NCBI GenBank assembly: GCA_900751755.1
Contig: CAADSP010000059.1
Location: 1-35,063, forward strand
Direction of reading: 5' to 3'
Origin: an uncultured Collinsella sp.
GTDB lineage: Bacteria > Actinomycetota > Coriobacteriia > Coriobacteriales > Coriobacteriaceae
Length of the DNA stretch: 35,063 nucleotides
How positions within the stretch are numbered: the first letter of the stretch is position 1; each line of letters starts with the position of its first letter. Both the position numbers and the translations under genes were made by a program. Shown piece by piece: positions 8,073 to 16,108 of this stretch. The notes below the pieces were generated by a model. It ran no database searches. It was not told the DNA's origin and saw only the letters and a program-made list of their open reading frames with translations.

Positions 8073-8657
8073 CTACTCACCTCCCAGCGGCGCGGAGCCC
8101 ACGTGGGAACCCGGCGCGACGTCGTTAATCTCGACGGCAGTGTGGCCGTCGACTTCCTTCATATATAAGTGCACGTTCTCCTCATGCGACGAGGGAACGT
8201 TCTTGCCGACAAAGTCCGGCGAGATGGGGAGCTCACGGTGGCCGCGGTCAACGAGGACTGCCAGCTCAATACGGCTCGGACGGCCCAGATCCATGACGGC
8301 GTCGAGAGCGGCGCGAATGGTACGGCCCGTATACAGGATGTCGTCCACCAGCACGACGCGCTTGCCGTCAACGCTAAAGGGAATGTTGGTGGCGTGGATC
8401 GCGGGAGCGAAATTGGTAGCGTAGTCATCGCGGTAGAAGCTGATGTCGAGGCTGCCGAGCGGAACGTCGACGCCCTCGATCTCCTTGATCTCCTCGGCGA
8501 GTTTCTTTGCCAGAAGGTCGCCGCGCGTGACGATGCCGACCAGAGCGAGGTCTTCACAGCCCTCGTTGCGCTCGAGAATCTCGTGCGCGATGCGGGTCAT
8601 CGCTCGATTGACGGCGGTCTCGTCCATGATGACCGCCTTGGGGGAAGTCGTGCCCAT
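8073..8657 (-). CDS. pyrR: Bifunctional pyr operon attenuation protein / uracil phosphoribosyltransferase
   Basis: A 194-residue PyrR. Family members bind pyr leader RNA in the presence of UMP, and many also convert uracil and PRPP to UMP. The PRPP motif VVLVDDILYTGRTIRAA is clear, preceded by SFYRDDYATNF and followed by LVDRGHRELPI, the usual order. ATG 8657 follows GGAAGGAGATCG. As first gene of the operon, behind a leader with a terminator and competing hairpins (8697-8812), it very likely autoregulates the pathway. The C-terminal extension after about residue 170 is a little longer than in Bacillus. Confidence 0.95.
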   Translation of the reverse strand: MGTTSPKAVIMDETAVNRAMTRIAHEILERNEGCEDLALVGIVTRGDLLAKKLAEEIKEIEGVDVPLGSLDISFYRDDYATNFAPAIHATNIPFSVDGKRVVLVDDILYTGRTIRAALDAVMDLGRPSRIELAVLVDRGHRELPISPDFVGKNVPSSHEENVHLYMKEVDGHTAVEINDVAPGSHVGSAPLGGE

Positions 8658-8696
8658 CGATCTCCTTCCTCACATGTCTTGACTGCTGACACAGTC

Positions 8697-8812
8697 AAAA
8701 AAATAGATGCCCGACCGCTCAAAGCGGACCAGACACCCACAGGAAGGGCTGCTCTTTGGCAGCTATGTAATTCCATGTGGGTATCTCGTACCCCTTTAAT
8801 GGTCAAGGGATA
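8697..8812 (-). promoter_or_regulatory. pyr leader: terminator with competing antiterminator and PyrR-like hairpin
   Basis: On the minus strand from 8812 there are several elements. A hairpin UAUCCCUU/AAGGGGUA spans 8812-8789. GGGUA/UACCC (8793-8789 with 8783-8779) overlaps it. GAUACCCACA (8785-8776) pairs with UGUGGGUGUC (8741-8732) over ten pairs. Inside lies GCUGC/GCAGC (8763-8748) with hexaloop CAAAGA, one base from the CNGNGA loop bound by Bacillus PyrR. The terminator stem GGUGUCUGG(U)CCGCU / AGCGGUCGGGCAUC (8737-8706) leads into seven T (8703-8697). The antiterminator and terminator stems share GGUGUC, so they exclude each other. TACACT just upstream of 8812 is a weak candidate -10. 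The coding start is 40 bases beyond the T tract. Confidence 0.8.
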
Positions 8813-9045
8813 GTGTAGCCAACCTCGAGCTTAATTGCGAGCATAAATACAGAGCAATCCGTAAACGGAGCCCGATGCTCAATAAACCTATATATATTTG
8901 TGGGACGAGCTTGAAAACGTACGCACGAGCTGGCATAATCCCCTCTGCTGCACGCAAATCGGATCTACGTCCAGGGCCGTGGCGTGAGCACTATCGCCAA
9001 AAGAGAAATATCTCTGTGTAGATTACGCACAGGGATCTGCTTCTG

Positions 9046-9054
9046 TGCTATAGT
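9046..9054 (+). promoter_or_regulatory. Extended -10 promoter for rpmB
   Basis: TGCTATAGT is an extended -10 element (TGn plus TATAGT at 9049-9054) placed 54 bases before the rpmB ATG. No good -35 is visible at the usual spacing, which is common for extended -10 promoters. The 8813-9045 stretch upstream has no gene I can support; it separates divergent pyrR and rpmB and contains A/T-rich tracts such as TATATATATT (8889-8898). Confidence 0.55.
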
Positions 9055-9108
9055 TCAGGCTTGTTTGTTAACGCGACATGTTCGTTTGTCGCCCAAGGAG
9101 GGTCAGTT

Positions 9109-9297
9109 ATGTCCAAAGTTTGCGAAGTTTGCGGTAAGCACCCCGTTGCCGGTCGCTCCATCAGCCACTCTCACCGCGTCACCAACCGTAAGTTCCGCCC
9201 CAACATCCAGCGCGTCTACGTCGTCGTCGACGGTCACCGTCGCAAGATGAACGTTTGCTCCACCTGCCTCAAGTCCGGCAAGGTTGCGCGCTCCTAA
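9109..9297 (+). CDS. rpmB: 50S ribosomal protein L28, zinc-ribbon type
   Basis: A basic 62-residue ribosomal protein L28. Two CxxC pairs, CEVC at residues 5-8 and CSTC near the end, mark the zinc-binding C+ paralogue. The conserved SHSHRVTNRKFRPN segment lies between them. ATG 9109 follows AAGGAGGGT; an upstream TTG extension to 9061 would contain the ribosome binding site and is rejected. It is a single-gene unit with its own promoter and a strong terminator at 9366. C+ forms are often paired with zinc-independent copies elsewhere, which cannot be judged from this window. Confidence 0.96.
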   Translation: MSKVCEVCGKHPVAGRSISHSHRVTNRKFRPNIQRVYVVVDGHRRKMNVCSTCLKSGKVARS

Positions 9298-9365
9298 ATA
9301 AGGTCTTACCAACAAGTACCTCGGACTCTCCGGGTCAAAGACCTCGCGTTCACATAGAACTTACC

Positions 9366-9398
9366 AAAGGCGCCCTCCCCTACGGAGGGCGCCTTTTT
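9366..9398 (+). terminator. Intrinsic terminator after rpmB
   Basis: AAAGGCGCCCTCC (9366-9378) pairs perfectly with GGAGGGCGCCTTT (9384-9396) around a CCTAC loop and runs into five T (9394-9398). It lies 69 bases after the rpmB stop. Confidence 0.93.
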
Positions 9399-9402
9399 GC
9401 AC

Positions 9403-9458
9403 TCATTGGGGATCGACTTACATGAGTGAAAGCGCTCATATAAGTCGATCCCCAATGA
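9403..9458. repeat. Perfect 18-bp inverted repeat with inner stem, between rpmB and adhE
   Basis: TCATTGGGGATCGACTTA (9403-9420) is repeated exactly in inverse at 9441-9458. The 20-base centre continues the palindrome after one mismatch with ATGAG (9422-9426) and CTCAT (9435-9439), leaving an eight-base loop. The whole 56-bp element sits directly after the rpmB terminator and has no T tract. It encodes nothing I can see. Candidates are a dispersed palindromic repeat of the MITE or REP kind, or a regulatory hairpin of the adhE upstream region. Confidence 0.9.
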
Positions 9459-9488
9459 ACGAGGCGATGCACTGGCAATTAGTTTACT

Positions 9489-9518
9489 TAAAACGTTTCA
9501 TTTTATTGAAGCGTTTTA
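9489..9518 (+). promoter_or_regulatory. Candidate operator upstream of adhE (paired CG-centred palindromes)
   Basis: TAAAACGTTTCA (9489-9500) and TGAAGCGTTTTA (9507-9518) are inverted copies with one mismatch, separated by TTTTAT. Each arm is itself nearly palindromic around CG (AAACGTTT and AAGCGTTT), with centres 18 bp apart. CG-centred palindromes of this kind are typical of LacI/GalR-family sites. The element lies 44-81 bp upstream of the adhE -10. The regulator is not in the window. Confidence 0.5.
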
Positions 9519-9561
9519 GTGTGCCTTTTAGAGGAATCTGACCGTTCGCCGATTAATTTCT

Positions 9562-9570
9562 TGCTATTAT
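9562..9570 (+). promoter_or_regulatory. Extended -10 promoter for adhE
   Basis: TGCTATTAT is an extended -10 (TATTAT at 9565-9570) 40 bases before the adhE ATG. No good -35 hexamer is present. The resulting leader would be about 34 nt and ends in AAGGAGA (9599-9605) five bases before the ATG. Confidence 0.6.
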
Positions 9571-9610
9571 GCAAGACGTAGGGTAAATCTCCGATCGCAA
9601 GGAGACACAA

Positions 9611-12259
9611 ATGGTGAAAAAGTCACCGGAAAACACTACTCCCGCAATTGTGGACAACGTAGAGGCGCTTGAGGCTAAGCTCGCTCAGATGCGAGAGGCC
9701 CAGGCGCTTTTTGCTACGTACACGCAGGAGCAGGTCGACAAGATCTTCTATGAGGCCGCCATGGCTGCCAACAAGGCTCGTATCCCGTTGGCGAAGATGG
9801 CCATCGAGGAGACCGGCCGCGGCGTTCTTGAGGACAAGGTCATCAAGAACCACTACGCCGCAGAGTACATCTACAACGCTTACAAGAACACCAAGACCTG
9901 TGGTGTCCTGGAGCGCGACGAGGCTTACGGCATCACCAAGATCGCCGAGCCCATCGGCATCGTGGGCGCCGTCATCCCGACGACCAACCCCACTTCTACC
10001 GCGATCTTCAAGACGCTGATCAGCCTGAAGACCCGCAACGCCATCATCATCTCCCCGCACCCGGCTGCCGCCAAGTGCACCATCGCCGCTGCCAAGCTCG
10101 TGCTTGACGCCGCCGTCAAGGCCGGTGCCCCCGAGGGCATCATCGGCTGGGTTGATGTCCCCTCCATCGAGCTGACCAACATGGTCATGCGCGACGTCGA
10201 CATCATCCTCGCCACCGGTGGCCCGGGCATGGTCAAGGCCGCTTACTCCTCGGGCAAGCCCGCGCTGGGCGTTGGTGCCGGTAACACCCCGGTCGTCATC
10301 GACGACACCGCCGACGTGCTGCTCGCCGTCAACTCCATCATCCACTCCAAGACCTTCGACAACGGCATGATCTGCGCTTCCGAGCAGTCCGTGACCGTCA
10401 TCGACACCATCTATGACCAGGTCAAGGCCGAGTTCCAGAAGCGCGGCTGCTACTTCGTCAAGCAGGGTGCCGAGATGGAGGCCCTGCGTGCCGCCATGTT
10501 CAAGAACGGCGCCCTCGATCACCGCATCCCCGGCATGGCTGCCGCCAAGATCGCCGAGCTCGCCGGCATCGAGGTTCCCGCCAAGACCAAGATCCTGATC
10601 GCCGAGGTCACCTCCACCGACCCCGCCAAGGAGGAGTTCTCCCACGAGAAGCTCTCCCCGGTCCTGGCGATGTACCACGCCAAGGACTTCCAGGAGGCCG
10701 TCGACAAGGCCGAGCACCTGGTGCTCGCCGGTGGCCCGGGCCACACCGCCTCTCTGTACGTGCACCCCGCCCAGGCCGAGAAGATCAGCCTGTTCGAGCA
10801 CGTCATGAAGGCCTGCCGTATCGTCATCAACACCCCGTCCTCGCACGGCGGCATCGGTGACCTGTACAACTTTGGCATGAAGCCGTCTCTGACCCTGGGC
10901 TGCGGCTCCTGGGGCGGCAACTCCGTCTCCGAGAACGTTGGGGTGAAGCACTTGATCAACGTTAAGACTGTGGCCGAGCGCCGTGAGAACATGCTGTGGT
11001 TCCGCGCTCCCGAGAAGGTCTACTTCAAGAAGGGTTCCACGCCCGTCGCCCTCGACGAGCTCGGTACCGTCATGGGCAAGAAGCGCGCCTTCATCGTCAC
11101 CGACCAGTTCCTCTTCAAGAATGGCAACACCCGCGCCATCGAGGCCAAGCTCGACGAGATGGGCATCGCCCACGACTGCTTCTATGACGTCGAGCCCGAT
11201 CCGTCGCTGCAGTGCGCACGTCGCGGCGCCAAGCAGATGGCCCTCTTTGAGCCGGACGTCATCATCGCCGTCGGCGGTGGCTCCGCTATGGACGCCGGCA
11301 AGATCATGTGGATGATGTACGAGCACCCCGAGTGCAAGTTTGAGGACATGGCCATGGACTTCATGGACATCCGCAAGCGAATCTTCACCTTCCCCGAGAT
11401 GGGCAAGAAGGCCTACTTCGTTGCCGTCCCGACCTCTTCGGGTACCGGCTCCGAGTGCACGCCGTTCGCCATCATCACCGACAAGGAGACCGGCATCAAG
11501 TGGCCGCTCGCCGACTACGCGCTGCTCCCCAACATGGCTATCGTCGACGCCGACAACTGCATGACCGCCCCGCGCGGCCTGACCGCTGCCTCCGGCATCG
11601 ACGTCATGACCCACGCCATCGAGTCCTACGTCTCCATCATGGCTTCCGACTACACTAAGGGCCTCTCCGAGCGCGCTGCTAAGCTCGTCTTCGAGAACCT
11701 GCCCTCCAGCTTCACGAACGGTGCCAAGGACCCGCATGCCCGCGAGGAGATGCACAACGCCTCCTGCATGGCCGGTATGGCCTTCGCCAACGCCTTCCTG
11801 GGCCTCAACCACTCCATGGCCCACAAGCTCGGCGCTTTCCATCACCTGCCCCACGGCCTCGCAAACGCCGTCATCCTGACCCGCGTTATGCGCTACAACG
11901 CCGCCGAGGCTCCCGTCAAGATGGGTACCTTCTCCCAGTATCCTTACCCCAACGCGCTGCACAACTACGCCGAGATGGCCAAGTACTGCGGCATCGAGGG
12001 CAAGGACGACAAGGAGGTCTTCGAGAACTTCATCACGAAGCTCGAGGAGCTCAAGGACTTCATCGGCGTCAAGAAGACCATCGCCGACTACGGTGTTGAC
12101 GAGCAGTACTTCCTCGACACCCTCGACGAGATGACCGAGCAGGCATTCAACGACCAGTGCACCGGCGCCAACCCGCGCTACCCGCTCATGAGCGAGATCA
12201 AGGAGCTCTACCTGGACGCCTACTACGGCCGCGAGCCCCAGGATTACGCCGTCTGCTAG
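9611..12259 (+). CDS. adhE: Bifunctional acetaldehyde-CoA / alcohol dehydrogenase
   Basis: An 882-residue fermentative enzyme that reduces acetyl-CoA to acetaldehyde and then to ethanol, reoxidising two NADH; family members form spirosome filaments. The N-terminal aldehyde dehydrogenase domain (about 1-450) has PTTNPTSTAIFK, GAGNTPVVIDD and catalytic Cys255 in NGMICASEQ. After a short linker, the iron-dependent alcohol dehydrogenase domain (about 460-882) has GGGSAMDAGKIMW, then the metal ligands in GIDVMTHAIES and in LNHSMAHKLGAFHHLPHG. Length matches the family. Codon choice is strongly biased to C-ending codons, as in highly expressed genes. The start ATG follows AAGGAGA. Palindromic sites upstream suggest regulation; a kinase-like gene follows 88 bases later. 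Confidence 0.97.
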   Translation: MVKKSPENTTPAIVDNVEALEAKLAQMREAQALFATYTQEQVDKIFYEAAMAANKARIPLAKMAIEETGRGVLEDKVIKNHYAAEYIYNAYKNTKTCGVLERDEAYGITKIAEPIGIVGAVIPTTNPTSTAIFKTLISLKTRNAIIISPHPAAAKCTIAAAKLVLDAAVKAGAPEGIIGWVDVPSIELTNMVMRDVDIILATGGPGMVKAAYSSGKPALGVGAGNTPVVIDDTADVLLAVNSIIHSKTFDNGMICASEQSVTVIDTIYDQVKAEFQKRGCYFVKQGAEMEALRAAMFKNGALDHRIPGMAAAKIAELAGIEVPAKTKILIAEVTSTDPAKEEFSHEKLSPVLAMYHAKDFQEAVDKAEHLVLAGGPGHTASLYVHPAQAEKISLFEHVMKACRIVINTPSSHGGIGDLYNFGMKPSLTLGCGSWGGNSVSENVGVKHLINVKTVAERRENMLWFRAPEKVYFKKGSTPVALDELGTVMGKKRAFIVTDQFLFKNGNTRAIEAKLDEMGIAHDCFYDVEPDPSLQCARRGAKQMALFEPDVIIAVGGGSAMDAGKIMWMMYEHPECKFEDMAMDFMDIRKRIFTFPEMGKKAYFVAVPTSSGTGSECTPFAIITDKETGIKWPLADYALLPNMAIVDADNCMTAPRGLTAASGIDVMTHAIESYVSIMASDYTKGLSERAAKLVFENLPSSFTNGAKDPHAREEMHNASCMAGMAFANAFLGLNHSMAHKLGAFHHLPHGLANAVILTRVMRYNAAEAPVKMGTFSQYPYPNALHNYAEMAKYCGIEGKDDKEVFENFITKLEELKDFIGVKKTIADYGVDEQYFLDTLDEMTEQAFNDQCTGANPRYPLMSEIKELYLDAYYGREPQDYAVC

Positions 12260-12279
12260 TTTTTAGCACGGTTATTTGC

Positions 12280-12313
12280 GGCGGGGGGGCACGGGGGGAC
12301 GCACGCCCCCGCC
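12280..12313 (+). other. GC-rich hairpin between adhE and the kinase gene
   Basis: GGCGGGGG (12280-12287) pairs with CCCCCGCC (12306-12313) around an 18-base G-rich loop. There is no T tract, so it is not a standard intrinsic terminator. It could attenuate or stabilise the adhE message, leaving partial read-through into the gene at 12348. Confidence 0.5.
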
Positions 12314-12347
12314 GTTGCTTCTATCGCATCGTTGAAAGGATGCAATC

Positions 12348-13112
12348 ATGCTGCTCCCCGATTCCAAGACCGAGCTCGTCCGTCGCGGCAACAAGGTCGT
12401 TTACGACCTGGGCGACAAGATCGTCAAGGTCTTTAACGAGACCAAGCCCGTCTCCGACGTGTTCAACGAGGCTTTGAATCTTGCCCGCATCAATGAGTGC
12501 GGCATCCGCAGCCCCAAGGCTCTCGAGGTTTCTCAGCTCGAGAACGCCAACGGCTGGGCTCTCGTGACCGAGAAGGTTCCGGGCACCACCCTTGCCGAGA
12601 AGATGACTGCCGAGCCCCAGCGCTTTGGTGAGTACCTCGAGATGTTCGTCGACCTCCAGATCGAGATCCACGGCTACACCTCCCCGCTGCTCAACCGTCA
12701 GCGCGATAAGTTCGCCCGCATGATCGACAGCCTCGATCAGCTCAATGCCACCACGCGCTACAACCTTCAGGAGCGTCTGGACGGCATGACCAAGGAGTTC
12801 AAGGTCTGCCACGGCGACTTCAACCCCTCCAACGTCATCGTCGGCGACGACGGCCAGCTGTACGTCTGCGACTGGGCACATGCCACCCAGGGCTCCCCTG
12901 CTGCCGACGTTGCCACCACCTACCTGCTCTTTGCCCTCAACAGCAAGGACCAGGCTGAGGCCTACCTGGAGCTCTACTGCGACCGCGCCGACATGCCCAT
13001 GCAGGTCGTGCGTCAGTGGACGAGCATCGTCGCCGCTTCCGAGCTCGCTCGTAAGCGCAACGTGAACGATGAGTTCCTTAAGAACTGGATCGACGTCGTC
13101 GATTATCAGTAG
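12348..13112 (+). CDS. Aminoglycoside phosphotransferase / choline kinase-fold protein, substrate unknown
   Basis: A 254-residue protein of the APH/choline kinase superfamily. The N-lobe has a candidate ATP-binding lysine in KIVKVFN (about residue 27) and WALVTEKVPGTTL as a hinge. The catalytic loop is CHGDFNPSNV (154-163), matching the family HGDxxxxN, and the metal-binding segment is VCDWAHATQGSP (about 173-184). All key residues are present, so it is probably an active small-molecule kinase. It shows no feature of a known aminoglycoside-resistance enzyme, so resistance should not be assumed. ATG 12348 follows GAAAGGATGCAATC. It lies downstream of adhE and upstream of a strong terminator, so the two may share a transcript. 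Codon use is as C-biased as in adhE. Confidence 0.8.
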   Translation: MLLPDSKTELVRRGNKVVYDLGDKIVKVFNETKPVSDVFNEALNLARINECGIRSPKALEVSQLENANGWALVTEKVPGTTLAEKMTAEPQRFGEYLEMFVDLQIEIHGYTSPLLNRQRDKFARMIDSLDQLNATTRYNLQERLDGMTKEFKVCHGDFNPSNVIVGDDGQLYVCDWAHATQGSPAADVATTYLLFALNSKDQAEAYLELYCDRADMPMQVVRQWTSIVAASELARKRNVNDEFLKNWIDVVDYQ

Positions 13113-13144
13113 TATCTGAGCGATTTATTTCGCATCGGAGGCAC

Positions 13145-13189
13145 AAAGGAAAACCCCGCAGCTCATTTGGGCTGTGGGGTTTTCCTTTA
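13145..13189 (+). terminator. Terminator after the kinase gene
   Basis: AAAGGAAAACCCC then GCAGC pair with GCTGT then GGGGTTTTCCTTT around a TCATTTGG loop, about 18 pairs with one G-U. The T-rich 3' arm serves the plus strand, and the A-rich 5' arm would also allow function on the minus strand. Confidence 0.85.
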
Positions 13190-13212
13190 CCCGTCGAGCT
13201 TATTCACGCAAC

Positions 13213-13256
13213 AAAAAAGACTGCTCCGCATCTCATCCTAAGAGAGATGCGGAGCA
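13213..13256 (-). terminator. Intrinsic terminator after proS
   Basis: On the minus strand CTGCTCCGCATCTC pairs perfectly over 14 bp with GAGATGCGGAGCAG around a nine-base loop, followed by TCTTTTTTG. It ends the pyrH-to-proS cluster and faces the kinase-gene terminator in a convergent intergenic region. Confidence 0.93.
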
Positions 13257-13290
13257 GGCCTGCAATTACATCTACTAGCAGAAATGTCGA

Positions 13291-15012
<1,722 letters not shown>

Positions 15013-16095
15013 TTATTTCTCCTCAATAAGCTTGTCGACCTCGGCCATTAGCGCGTCGACAATTTGGTCCTCAGCTACTTTACCAATGATCTGGCCGTGC
15101 GAAAAGAGCAGGCCCTGACCTCGTCCGCAGGCAACACCCAAGTCGGCGTCAGAGGCCTCGCCGGGACCATTGACCGCACAGCCCATCACGGCAATCGAAA
15201 GCGGCGCGGAGTAGTTCTTAAGCCGCTCGGTGACCTTCTCGGCGATAGGAATGAGGTTAACCTGGCAGCGAGCGCACGTGGGGCACGAGACGATCTCGGG
15301 ACCACGGCGGCGAAGGCCGAGCGACTGCAGAATACCCCAGGCGACCGGCGGTTCCTCGACCGGATCGGCCGTGAGCGAGACGCGCATGGTGTCGCCAATG
15401 CCCTCGGAAAGCAAAATTCCCAGGCCCACAGAGCTCTTAATGGTGCCCTGGAGCTTGGTTCCGGCCTCAGTCACGCCCAAATGAAGCGGAACATGGGGGA
15501 TTTCGCGCGACAGGGCACGATAGGTGTCAAGCGTCGTGGACACGCTATGAGCCTTGGCGGAAAGCACGATATTGGTAAAGCCGCGATCCTCAAAATGTTT
15601 GACGAAACGCTCGCTCGACATCACAAGCTTTTCGGGCTGCGTAAGGTCATCGCGCTCGGCGATATCCTGCTCAAGCGAGCCAGCGTTCACGCCAATGCGA
15701 ATCGCGCACCCAGCGGCGCCCGCGGCATCGATCACGGCATCGACCTTAGCCCAATCGCCAATGTTGCCGGGATTGATGCGGAGCTTAGCGGCACCGGCCT
15801 TAACGGCGCCAATGGCGAGCTTATGGTTAAAGTGGATATCGGCAACGATCGGCACCGGAGACTCCGCACAAATCGTGCGAAAGCCCTCGAGCGCAGCCTC
15901 GGTGGGCACGCTCACGCGCACAACATCACAACCCGCCTGGGCGAGTGCACGAACTTGTGCAAGCGTTGCCTGCGCGTCGGCGGTATCGGTGCAGGTCATG
16001 GATTGGACCACCACCGGTGCGCCGCCACCGATCTGAACGCCGCCCACATGCACGGGGCGCGTCAGCTCGCGCGGCAAAGGATGGGATAAAGACAA
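15013..16095 (-). CDS. ispG: 4-hydroxy-3-methylbut-2-en-1-yl diphosphate synthase (MEP pathway)
   Basis: A 360-residue [4Fe-4S] enzyme converting MEcPP to HMBPP in isoprenoid synthesis. The N-terminal TIM barrel has VVVQSMTCTDT, VRVSVPTEAAL and ADIHFNHKLA. The C-terminal cluster domain has CPTCARC (from about 271) and MGCAVNGPGEA (about 304-314), supplying three cysteines and one glutamate as ligands. The frame runs to 16182 inside rseP. TTG 16095 is preferred because GGGGAG lies eight bases before it and the protein then starts MSLSHPLPRE; GTG 16104 is too close to that site. It shares the cluster with dxr, a second MEP enzyme. Confidence 0.94.
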   Translation of the reverse strand: MSLSHPLPRELTRPVHVGGVQIGGGAPVVVQSMTCTDTADAQATLAQVRALAQAGCDVVRVSVPTEAALEGFRTICAESPVPIVADIHFNHKLAIGAVKAGAAKLRINPGNIGDWAKVDAVIDAAGAAGCAIRIGVNAGSLEQDIAERDDLTQPEKLVMSSERFVKHFEDRGFTNIVLSAKAHSVSTTLDTYRALSREIPHVPLHLGVTEAGTKLQGTIKSSVGLGILLSEGIGDTMRVSLTADPVEEPPVAWGILQSLGLRRRGPEIVSCPTCARCQVNLIPIAEKVTERLKNYSAPLSIAVMGCAVNGPGEASDADLGVACGRGQGLLFSHGQIIGKVAEDQIVDALMAEVDKLIEEK

Positions 16096-16108
16096 TCCAA
16101 ACACTCCC

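Noticed and set aside
8984..9250. 88-codon frame overlapping the start of rpmB
   Set aside because: It shares the region with the rpmB promoter and gene in another frame and resembles no protein; L28 is certain.
9507..9518. CcpA cre site upstream of adhE
   Set aside because: TGAAGCG has three instead of four bases between TG and CG, so it does not fit the cre consensus; a general CG-centred palindrome is all that can be said.
9459..9610. Rex operator before adhE
   Set aside because: No TTGTGAA-n4-TTCACAA-like palindrome is present in the gap.
9623..11962. 779-codon open frame antisense to adhE
   Set aside because: It mirrors the strongly C-ending codon pattern of adhE in high-GC DNA, has low-complexity Gly/Val/Asp/Leu composition, no recognisable domain and no ribosome binding site.
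12348..13112. Antibiotic resistance (aminoglycoside kinase)
   Set aside because: The fold is shared by many small-molecule kinases, the gene lies in a housekeeping context, and no subgroup-specific feature of resistance enzymes is seen.
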